Positions 1-4,471 of a DNA stretch of 7,369 bases are shown here, piece by piece (position 1 is the first letter of the stretch; every line of letters starts with the position of its first letter). The position numbers and the translations under genes were made by a program. Where the stretch lies: the NCBI GenBank assembly GCA_030642425.1, contig DAOWNU010000094.1, positions 1 through 7,369 on the forward strand. Direction: 5' to 3'. Origin of the DNA: a bacterium. Lineage in GTDB: Bacteria > UBP14 > UBA6098. The notes under the pieces are model-generated. The model saw only the letters and a program-made list of their open reading frames with translations. It had not been told where the DNA came from and did not search any database.

Positions 1-345
1 CCCGCGGCGGAGGCGCTGACGGTTCGACGAATATAGTAGGCCACTTAAGGAAGGGACCGACCGTGTCGACTGCAAAGGCGCTTCGGTCAGACAATTTCCG
101 TTTATCGATAAATCTACATGGGCCTTCGCGGGGCCGTTTCTTCGGCAGTGCGGGATAGTGCCCTATTCCCTCTCCTTCCTCTGTGTCTTCTGTGGTTAAC
201 TCCGGCGGGAGGTGTGGGGAAATTTTGCATTGCTAATTGCTCATTTCTAATTTTGCAATGAATCTTCCCCTTTTCGCCTTTCCATCATTCCACACTAACC
301 ACCACAACCCTCTGCGGTCCCTGCGCTACTTTTTAAATTTATTAT
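1..345. other. Gene-poor spacer with decayed dispersed repeats
   Basis: I see no convincing gene here. One plus-strand frame is open from the left edge to a TAG at 156-158, but its translation resembles no family I know and it overlaps a dispersed repeat (80-140), so I do not call it. Positions 178-200 (CCTCTGTGTCTTCTGTGG) and 299-330 (containing CTCTGCGGTCCCTGCGCT) look like the purine/pyrimidine-skewed 'CTCTGTG' repeats that recur in intergenic DNA of many environmental bacteria. Positions 223-262 are AT-rich, with an imperfect direct repeat built on ATTTTGCAWTG. The stretch reads as accumulated repeat debris upstream of the promoter at 346. Confidence 0.5.
80..140 (+). repeat. Dispersed repeat, copy A (about 60 bp)
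   Basis: This stretch aligns along its whole length with the reverse complement of 3082-3142. The copies share GCTTCGG near the start, then CAATTTC, then AAATCT and CGGGCCTTCGCGGGSC-like sequence (here GGGCCTTCGCGGGG). By eye I estimate about three quarters identity. The two copies lie in opposite orientation about 3 kb apart. Neither lies in a gene I can support. It may be a MITE-like element or the remains of a once-coding segment; I cannot tell which. Confidence 0.55.
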
Positions 346-373
346 TTGATATATTTGAATTAATAGATATAAT
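346..373 (+). promoter_or_regulatory. Sigma-70-type promoter of the DsrE-family gene
   Basis: The -35 hexamer TTGATA (346-351) differs from TTGACA by one base. After a 16-bp spacer comes a perfect -10 hexamer TATAAT (368-373). The predicted transcription start is about 380, giving a leader of some 28 nt that contains a strong Shine-Dalgarno sequence (AAGGAAGGG, 395-403) before the ATG at 408. The surrounding AT-rich sequence fits a promoter. If the organism uses a Bacteroidetes-type primary sigma factor the consensus would differ, which is the main doubt. Confidence 0.65.
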
Positions 374-407
374 GGGGCAGCAATTTTAAAACATAAGGAA
401 GGGAAAA

Positions 408-638
408 ATGGAAAACGAAAAAAGGATTTCGATTGTTGTTTCAAAGAATTCGTTTGAAGCTGCAATGGAAGCCATGATAATTGCATCTACGGCTGCCACA
501 CTCGTAGATAAGGTGGACTTGTTTTTCACATTCTGGGGGATCAAACTAATCACAAAGGGATATAAACCAAAACTCGGCGGGATAATGGCCCCGTTCACGT
601 TTATGATGCGCCGCAAGATGAAGAAACTGGGTGTGTAA
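408..638 (+). CDS. DsrE/DsrF-like family protein, N-terminal half (76 aa, ends at premature TAA)
   Basis: The translation begins MENEKRISIVVSKNSFE, the first beta strand and helix of the DsrE/DsrF/DsrH-like fold. It continues through WGIKLITKGYKPK and a basic MMRRKMKKLG segment typical of the small 'DsrE_2' proteins, also annotated as peroxiredoxin-family or sulfurtransferase-like. Relatives are about 120-160 residues, and this frame stops at 76. The same frame carries on after the stop with the family's conserved C-terminal half (next entry), so this is the front part of an interrupted gene. The ATG at 408 is set by AAGGAAGGG seven bases upstream and by the good promoter at 346-373. The family is thought to act in sulfur relay or as small redox-linked cytoplasmic proteins; the substrate here is unknown. 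A 76-residue product would lack the functional Cys region and is probably inactive unless the stop is read through or is a sequence error. Confidence 0.75.
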   Translation: MENEKRISIVVSKNSFEAAMEAMIIASTAATLVDKVDLFFTFWGIKLITKGYKPKLGGIMAPFTFMMRRKMKKLGV

Positions 639-818
639 TCTTTCGAGGAGTTGATGGCGATATGCGTAGAAATGGGGATCGGTTTTCATGCCTGCAGCAC
701 GAGTATGGACCTGATGGGGATAGAGAAAGACGACCTTATCGAGGGCGCGGAGATTTCTGGAGCAAGCGCTTTTTTGGGGGGAGCCATTGGATCGGTAACC
801 CAGCTATTTATCGGGTGA
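639..818 (+). pseudogene. In-frame C-terminal half of the DsrE/DsrF-like gene, downstream of a TAA
   Basis: Reading straight through the TAA at 636-638 in the frame of the gene at 408 gives 59 more residues before a TGA at 816-818. They start SFEELMAICVEMG and include a Cys-containing segment HACSTSMDLMGIEKDDL, which matches the conserved C-terminal part of the DsrE_2 family (the usual 'AC..SMD.MG' motif; Cys codons at 663 and 693). The full frame would encode 136 residues plus the interrupting stop, a normal family length. Only one base separates TAA from a sense codon (for example AAA, Lys). An ATG at 654 follows GAGGAG by 3 nt, so internal reinitiation is possible but the spacing is poor. 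UAA elsewhere here ends a long gene normally (6425-6427), so genetic-code reassignment is not supported. A recent nonsense mutation or a sequencing or assembly error is most likely. Confidence 0.75.
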
Positions 819-851
819 ACAAGATCGACCGGCTACTGTCAGCAAGGCCGA

Positions 852-888
852 CCGGCAATGCCGGAGATATTTCGGCAATGCCGGAGAT
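852..888. repeat. Tandem 20-bp repeat with hairpin core CCGGCAATGCCGG
   Basis: CGGCAATGCCGGAGAT occurs at 853-868 and again at 873-888, a period of 20 bp. The first copy carries a perfect 5-bp stem (CCGGC/GCCGG) around AAT. The related core CGGCAATGCCG is present on the minus strand at about 3153-3165. These lie between two convergent genes (818 and 922), where a transcription-end structure would be expected, but there is no T-run beside them, so I do not call a terminator. Confidence 0.6.
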
Positions 889-921
889 GTTTGGCCTCAA
901 TCGCCTCCGGCGGATTCGGCG

Positions 922-2145
922 TCATTTCAGATATACGATTCTCTTCGACGCCATTTGCCCATCTTCCATCTTTGCGCGGATGAGATAAACTCCTGAGCCG
1001 ATTGATTCGTCGGGTTGCCAGACGATCTCTGTAGGGGCGCGGTCTCCGCGCTCGTTCGACGACGGGACGGGAGACCCGTCCCCTACGGAATTGTTCACCG
1101 GGATTGTTTCGACCATCCGTCCGTTCACATCAAATATCTCGATTTGTAGGGGCAATTCATGAATTGCCCCTACGGAGATTGTTACCGCTGAATTGAACGG
1201 GTTCGGATAAACATCGATATCGAATGAATTTGGAAATATGCTTTCTTCATCGATGTCCGTGGCGACGGTATCCCATAGCCATTCTAATGTCCCGCTGGTT
1301 GAACAGGTAATCGCACAAATATGATAGGGCGGAACATGCGGAGTCGGGCCGGTCGCGGGGACGCAACCGGTGCCGCGCCAACCGATACAGTTGTAAATCA
1401 TTCCAAGAAGGCTATCCGATGAATCGCAAGGCGTGGTAAACGCTTCGATTTCTGACCCTATGAAAATATAATTCCATCCACCGACAGGGGGGGCACAAAT
1501 CCCATGTTCCGAAATAACGAGAAGGCTACAAATTCCAGGGGGTTCCATGACAACACACCATTCAATTGTTGACGGTTCATCGATAACGGCATTAAATCTA
1601 TAACTATAACCCGTTGAAATAGAACCTGTCCCAGTATAACCGAGACACATGTGAGGAGAAAGCATAGAATCTACGGAGACGGTTATCGTATCTACACCGT
1701 CAACCCAATTTACACCGTATGGTGGATTTGGGCTATCGTATCCCGGAGGACTGGAGGTAACTTCGAATGTGAACTGCCTTTTGAAATTCCACACGACGAG
1801 GGTGTTTTCGGCCATCACGAACGAAATATTAGTCCCTTCTCCGAAACAGGTGTCGGGCGTCGAGCACGGCGAACCGATAGCCGACCATCCATAACACGAA
1901 TCTCTCGCCCCGGTTGAGACCTCGATTAAAGTAGTATCTATTCGTAGGTTGATAGTATCGCCGTCGGGAATATCGTGAATCCCCGCGCCCGGAACCGAAC
2001 CGACGAGCGCTAAAAGGCTATCGCAATATCCGGGGAAACCGTCGATAGCGGCGTGAATTTCGAGAGTGTATGTCTGCGCCGAGCACACGCCTATCATTAA
2101 CATCACTCCCAAAACCGAAATCATAACATTTCTCATAATCATCAT
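922..2145 (-). CDS. Secreted repeat protein with T9SS type-A C-terminal sorting domain (407 aa)
   Basis: This is an exported surface or extracellular protein of unknown activity. Residues 1-23 form a signal peptide (hydrophobic VMISVLGVMLMIGV, cleavage near CSA-Q). Residues 24-295 hold three related beta-rich, Cys-containing segments. Each ends in a 'GW/GY-x-GTG ... S/T-x-x-W' block (about 83-121, 165-198, 251-292), resembling the divergent InlB-B-like repeats common in such proteins. A linker leads to a T9SS sorting tail from about 306: DVYPNPFNSAVTISV, then IEIFDVNGRMV, then GSGVYLIRAK and a basic end KRIVYLK. That tail family is recognised by the type IX secretion system and removed at the cell surface. 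Two palindromic repeats add residues in frame inside the tail (about 325-334 and 353-372). The start is uncertain: AGGAAGG (2147-2153) precedes ATGs at 2145, 2142 and 2136 with gaps of 1, 4 and 10 nt. The first ATG overlaps the TGA of an upstream fragment. Confidence 0.85.
   Translation of the reverse strand: MMIMRNVMISVLGVMLMIGVCSAQTYTLEIHAAIDGFPGYCDSLLALVGSVPGAGIHDIPDGDTINLRIDTTLIEVSTGARDSCYGWSAIGSPCSTPDTCFGEGTNISFVMAENTLVVWNFKRQFTFEVTSSPPGYDSPNPPYGVNWVDGVDTITVSVDSMLSPHMCLGYTGTGSISTGYSYRFNAVIDEPSTIEWCVVMEPPGICSLLVISEHGICAPPVGGWNYIFIGSEIEAFTTPCDSSDSLLGMIYNCIGWRGTGCVPATGPTPHVPPYHICAITCSTSGTLEWLWDTVATDIDEESIFPNSFDIDVYPNPFNSAVTISVGAIHELPLQIEIFDVNGRMVETIPVNNSVGDGSPVPSSNERGDRAPTEIVWQPDESIGSGVYLIRAKMEDGQMASKRIVYLK
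1031..1086. repeat. Palindromic repeat inserted in frame in the T9SS tail (long type)
   Basis: The arms start GTAGGGG and end CCCCTAC. 1031-1047 and the reverse complement of 1070-1086 match at 14 of 17 positions, both containing GGTCTCC. On the minus strand it encodes roughly GDGSPVPSSNERGDRAPT inside the sorting domain of the 922-2145 protein, between 'IPVNNSV' and 'EIVWQPDES'. It shares its terminal GTAGGGG/CCCCTAC with the shorter palindrome at 1146-1173, so both belong to one family of small mobile-looking repeats. Confidence 0.7.
1146..1173. repeat. Perfect 28-bp palindrome inserted in frame in the T9SS tail
   Basis: GTAGGGGCAATTC (1146-1158), AT, then its exact reverse complement GAATTGCCCCTAC (1161-1173). 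On the minus strand this reads as GAIHELPLQ, an insertion between the two normally adjacent strands 'NSAVTISV' and 'IEIFDVNGR' of the sorting domain. Ends are shared with 1031-1086. Confidence 0.8.
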
Positions 2146-2309
2146 TCCTTCCTCTCCCTCGACTCAAAACCGTAAAGACCCCATTTGCCGCTGTAGGGGT
2201 CGAGGTAAATCGACAGGTATTTTTTCACGCGGCTCACGAATTTGTTGCATTTCTCGCGCACCGTATTGTTCTTATTTGTTAGAATATAGACAAATCCCAT
2301 TTTGTTCAT
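2142..2309 (-). pseudogene. Chimeric gene fragment: GIY-YIG-like N-terminus joined to an unknown coding-like tail
   Basis: On the minus strand from ATG 2309 (or ATG 2300) the translation starts MNKMGFVYILTNKNNTV. This matches the first strand of small GIY-YIG endonucleases of the UPF0213/YhbQ type, which begin 'MxxVYILTNKxNxxLYxGxT'. After about 14 matching residues the GIY-YIG domain stops. No Y-x-G-x-T or catalytic Arg follows. The frame continues as REKCNKFVSRVKKYL and IYLDPYSGKWGLYGFE with coding-like GC-rich third positions, and ends at a TGA (2144-2142) overlapping the ATG of the secreted-protein gene as ATGA. I do not recognise the tail. It is probably a fusion of two decayed pieces. 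If translated it would be coupled to the gene downstream. Confidence 0.45.
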
Positions 2310-2325
2310 TAGTTTACCATTTTCA

Positions 2326-2403
2326 GTCATTGCGAGCGAAGCGTCGCAATCTCGTTGCATCCGAGGAGATTACGACGTCGGGCTGTGCCCTCCTCGTAAT
2401 GAC
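2326..2403. repeat. Dispersed imperfect palindromic repeat (about 78 bp)
   Basis: The ends are GTCATTGCGAG (2326-2336) and CTCGTAATGAC (2393-2403), inverted with one mismatch. The interior GCGAAGCGTCGCAATCTC and the overall layout are those of the 'GTCATTGCGAGnnnnGCGAAGCAATC' palindromes scattered in multiple copies through intergenic DNA of many unrelated bacteria. It is non-coding and could fold in RNA from either strand. The identification rests on recognising this sequence type, not on a search. Confidence 0.65.
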
Positions 2404-2500
2404 AGCAAAAACGCCCTCCCACAATCCCTGTTGTTTCGTTTAAAATATAATGTTTATCTTGCCGAATGTCCATTCCTTTATTATTTATTTATCAAAATGG
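2404..2500. other. AT-rich spacer, possibly decayed left extension of the 21-bp array
   Basis: I see no gene. Blocks at 2459-2479 (with CATTCC in the array's phase) and 2480-2500 (starting ATTATTT) weakly resemble array units in the same 21-bp register. The array may therefore once have extended left. A TATAAT (2446-2451) has no good -35 partner. Confidence 0.35.
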
Positions 2501-2689
2501 ATTACATGAAGCTTTTCCCGGATTACATATAAGAATACCCTGATTGCAATACTTCTATTCCTAATTACATAAGTTATAACACACGCTGCATTTTTTGTTT
2601 CCCTTCTTGCGTGATATATTTCCCAGCTTATATGGATATTTTCCCCAATTACAATAGCTATTTCCCCTATTACATGACTTCTACCCCAT
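2501..2689 (-). repeat. 21-bp phased tandem array, left half (9 units)
   Basis: Units begin at 2501, 2522, 2543, 2564, 2585, 2606, 2627, 2648 and 2669, all exactly 21 bp apart. Read on the plus strand, the consensus is RTTRCAT, then about 6 variable bases, then TATTCCCCA. The best-conserved parts are the TTACAT block and the CCC block; the middle varies freely. No indel disturbs the phase. The minus-strand frame is open through the whole half and reads as loose heptapeptides (for example YVIREKL, HVIGEIA, YVIRNRS). I do not take this as a gene, because it lacks a ribosome-binding site and a plausible end. Confidence 0.8.
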
Positions 2690-2878
2690 TTGGGATATAA
2701 CTTGTGCAATGTGGGATTTTTTTCATGTAAAATGGGATACAACTTCTGCAACGTGGGTTTTCCTGTATGCAGTCAGGGATAATACTCATGTAATGCGGGA
2801 AATTAGATATGTAACGAGGAAAATCTTCGGAACAGGTTGTGAAATAACCAAATCAACATGGGGAACAGGTGATGTAAC
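2690..2878 (+). repeat. 21-bp phased tandem array, right inverted half (9 units)
   Basis: This half carries the same unit in the opposite orientation: TGGGATA, a variable centre, then TGTAAT or TGCAAC. GGG blocks fall at 2692, 2713, 2734, 2755, 2776 and 2797, with weaker equivalents at 2818, 2839 and 2860, always 21 bp apart. With the left half it makes an 18-unit, 378-bp inverted structure centred on 2689/2690, where CCCATTTGGG (2685-2694) forms a tiny hairpin. Units 7 and 8 of this half are the most decayed. The plus-strand translation again shows a seven-residue rhythm (KWDTTSA, VRDNTHV, MREIRYV). Confidence 0.8.
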
Positions 2879-2900
2879 GCCTTTTCCCGTCCATTTAGGG

Positions 2901-3090
2901 CTATTTTAGATAAATAACCTTCGTTATGGCATTCGACCTTTTCATTTTGACGAGATAGACGCCGGAGCCGACAGGCGCTATTTCAAATATACGATTCTCT
3001 TTGTCGATTCACAATACTCAATATTGGCCCGGACGAGATAGACGTCGGGGCCGACCGGGGCGATTGAAATCGAGCCGAACGAAGGGAGGC
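2901..3090 (-). pseudogene. Two tandem remnants of T9SS type-A C-terminal tails
   Basis: On the minus strand, about 3090 to 2978 reads GLPSFGSISIAPVG, DVYLVRANIE and STKRIVYLK followed by TAG. That is the end of a sorting domain, almost the same end as the intact gene at 922 (KRIVYLK). Overlapping it, and continuing to a TAG at 2901-2903 in another frame, a second copy reads IFEIAPVGSGVYLVKMK and ends ITKVIYLK. The two copies are about 78 bp each and head-to-tail, as if made by a local tandem duplication. No signal peptide, cargo domain or start codon precedes them: upstream is repeat copy B. They are leftovers of a lost secreted-protein gene. Confidence 0.65.
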
Positions 3091-3142
3091 CCGCGAAGGC
3101 CCGTGCAGATTTGTCAATATATAGAAATTGGCTGGCCGAAGC
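3082..3142 (-). repeat. Dispersed repeat, copy B (about 60 bp)
   Basis: This is the inverse-oriented partner of 80-140. On the minus strand it shares GCTTCGG, CCAATTTC, AAATCT and CGGGCCTTCGCGGGCC. It sits just upstream, in minus-strand sense, of the T9SS tail remnants, with its end merging into their first codons. Confidence 0.55.
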
Positions 3143-3151
3143 GAATCATCC

Positions 3152-3179
3152 GTCGGCATTGCCGACCCGACCTTTTTTT
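3152..3179 (+). terminator. Possible hairpin plus T-run
   Basis: A perfect 6-bp stem GTCGGC/GCCGAC with loop ATT (3152-3166) is followed, after six bases, by seven T's (3173-3179). The gap between stem and T-run is longer than in a standard intrinsic terminator, and no supported plus-strand gene ends just upstream, so the call is weak. It could insulate the promoter at 3189 from read-through. The stem core is the same CGGCAATGCCG seen at 852-888. Confidence 0.3.
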
Positions 3180-3188
3180 GCGCTGTTG

Positions 3189-3217
3189 TTGACTTTACAT
3201 TTGGAATAATATATTTT
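3189..3217 (+). promoter_or_regulatory. Candidate promoter of the outer-membrane barrel/two-component operon
   Basis: TTGACT (3189-3194, one mismatch to TTGACA) is followed by TATATT at 3210-3215 (15-bp spacing, one mismatch) or TATTTT at 3212-3217 (17-bp spacing, two mismatches). It lies in an AT-rich stretch 30-60 bp ahead of the first gene. No sigma-54 -24/-12 element (TGGC-N7/8-TTGC) was found here, so self-activation by the downstream NtrC-type regulator is not supported by this site. Confidence 0.45.
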
Positions 3218-3235
3218 ATGTCAGCAATATTATTG

Positions 3236-3251
3236 AAAAGGGGTCGAATTG
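3236..3251 (+). promoter_or_regulatory. Ribosome-binding site and TTG start of the barrel gene
   Basis: AAAAGGGG (3236-3243) stands five bases before TTG at 3249. There is no ATG near, and the signal peptide begins directly after this TTG, so the site decides the start. Confidence 0.6.
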
Positions 3252-4409
3252 AAAAGATCAATATTTATTCTATTTGCCTTCGCTTCGGTGGCCGCCGCCG
3301 GATGGTTCTTTATTCCGGGGGCATACTGGACATTTCAGGACGGAACTGTGGGTCTGCTTTATCTTCAGGGGGATTATGAAAAGCTGGACTGGACTATCGA
3401 CAGCCGCTATGCCCTTTCCGGCGATTATTGGTTCGAGGCCGGGACGGATATCAAGTTGTTCGGCGAGGGAACCGGAATAACTTTCAGCTATGCGTGCGAC
3501 TCGCTCGATAAGGACTATCGCAAACCCAACGTTGTCGAGGACGACACGGTCTGCGGCTATGCGCCCTACGATCTTACCGAGTATTCCGTATATCTCCGTC
3601 AGAATTTCAATGTCGGCGCTTCGCGGAAATTCTATATCTACGCCGGATATATGAAGGGGGAATATGTCTCGCCGTATAAATTCGATCTTTCAAGCGGTGG
3701 ACAGATTCTTGGTGAGGAGGTTCGCGTGGCGGACGCGGTCGATGTCGGGTTCGAGTTTTCTATGGACAGCCGCGACGACCCCGAGAATCCGCAGACAGCG
3801 TTTTATTTTGGTATTCGTCTCGGCGGGCTGTATTTTCCGGGCGCGGAGGATAGCGATTTCGATTATCTTCGCGACGTTCAGATAACCGATCCCGAAAAGG
3901 CGTTCTCGAACGGGACGGGCTATATAAGCCTCGACCAGCGGGTTTATGGCAAGCTTAAAATCGACCAGATACCCTTTCCCGTTATCCTCGCCATGCGTAT
4001 CGGCGGCGGGCACCATTTGTCGGAGGTGCCCCAACTGGTGGCGTATAAGGGCGGCGTCGATAATTTTCTTCGCGGGATGGACCAGCGCCACATTCTTGGA
4101 ACGAGCTACTATATTATGTCGGGGGAATTGCGGTTTCAGGTTTGGGAGGAAAGCTATACCCCGCTTATCTTGCTTCATTGGATAATCCCCGGTTACGAGA
4201 ACCCGCGGCCGATCCTCGAGATCGCCCCGTTTATGGAATACTCAAAGATATACAGCGAATATCTCGGCGAAGACGAGAAACAGCAGATGACTATCGGCGC
4301 GGGTGTTCGCTGGATTTTCACGGACTATACCGTCCTGAGATACGATTTCGGGTATTGGCCCGACGGCAAGACCTGGGGCGCATATTTCAGTTTCCGGCCG
4401 AGTATTTAG
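3249..4409 (+). CDS. Outer-membrane beta-barrel of the BamA/TamA (Omp85, D15 surface antigen) type, no POTRA domains
   Basis: The protein has 386 residues, with a signal peptide at about 1-17 (KRSIFILFAFASVAAAG). The mature part is rich in alternating aromatic/polar strands, as in outer-membrane barrels. Two marks point to the Omp85 superfamily. SRDDPENPQTAFYFGIRLG (about 174-192) matches the strand that starts the C-terminal barrel half ('DSRDNPxNPxxG'). GGVDNFLRGMDQRHILGTSYY (about 268-288), followed by SGELRF, matches the loop-6 segment carrying the V/L-R-G-F/Y motif, here LRGM. The end, VLRYDFGYWPDGKTWGAYFSF, resembles the last two strands. The length fits a 16-strand barrel with no room for POTRA domains, unlike BamA itself, so assembly-factor activity should not be assumed. 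Passive export, lipid or polymer translocation, or an accessory role are all possible. It is first in the likely operon, 62 nt before the kinase. Confidence 0.7.
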   Translation: MKRSIFILFAFASVAAAGWFFIPGAYWTFQDGTVGLLYLQGDYEKLDWTIDSRYALSGDYWFEAGTDIKLFGEGTGITFSYACDSLDKDYRKPNVVEDDTVCGYAPYDLTEYSVYLRQNFNVGASRKFYIYAGYMKGEYVSPYKFDLSSGGQILGEEVRVADAVDVGFEFSMDSRDDPENPQTAFYFGIRLGGLYFPGAEDSDFDYLRDVQITDPEKAFSNGTGYISLDQRVYGKLKIDQIPFPVILAMRIGGGHHLSEVPQLVAYKGGVDNFLRGMDQRHILGTSYYIMSGELRFQVWEESYTPLILLHWIIPGYENPRPILEIAPFMEYSKIYSEYLGEDEKQQMTIGAGVRWIFTDYTVLRYDFGYWPDGKTWGAYFSFRPSI

Positions 4410-4471
4410 GTGATATAGAAATCGCTCGTTTATCTTTTTAATCGGGCAATATAGAAAGGCGCATTTCGCAA

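Noticed and set aside
636..638. Stop-codon recoding (Sec/Pyl or alternative code)
   Set aside because: UAA is not a recognised Sec or Pyl codon and ends the kinase gene normally. No SECIS-like structure was sought or needed.
662..988. Plus-strand 108-aa open frame
   Set aside because: It overlaps the DsrE C-terminal frame, which has clear homology, in another phase, then runs antisense into the end of the secreted-protein gene.
2190..2200. TGTAGGGG as a third member of the GTAGGGG palindrome family
   Set aside because: No CCCCTAC partner lies nearby, and it reads as DPYS in the coding-like fragment.
2446..2451. TATAAT as a promoter firing into the array
   Set aside because: No acceptable -35 at 15-19 bp, and the region is AT-rich, so a chance match is likely.
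2485..2751. Minus-strand 88-aa open frame with heptapeptide rhythm across the 21-bp array
   Set aside because: The rhythm follows from 21-bp units. There is no ribosome-binding site, the frame crosses the orientation switch, and the start and end fall at arbitrary places. It is kept only as a note on the array.
2501..2878. CRISPR array
   Set aside because: Units are contiguous, 21 bp and diverged, with no unique spacers, and no cas genes are near.
2983..3261. Minus-strand 92-aa open frame
   Set aside because: It is out of frame with the recognisable T9SS tail codons and consists of repeat copy B plus promoter sequence.
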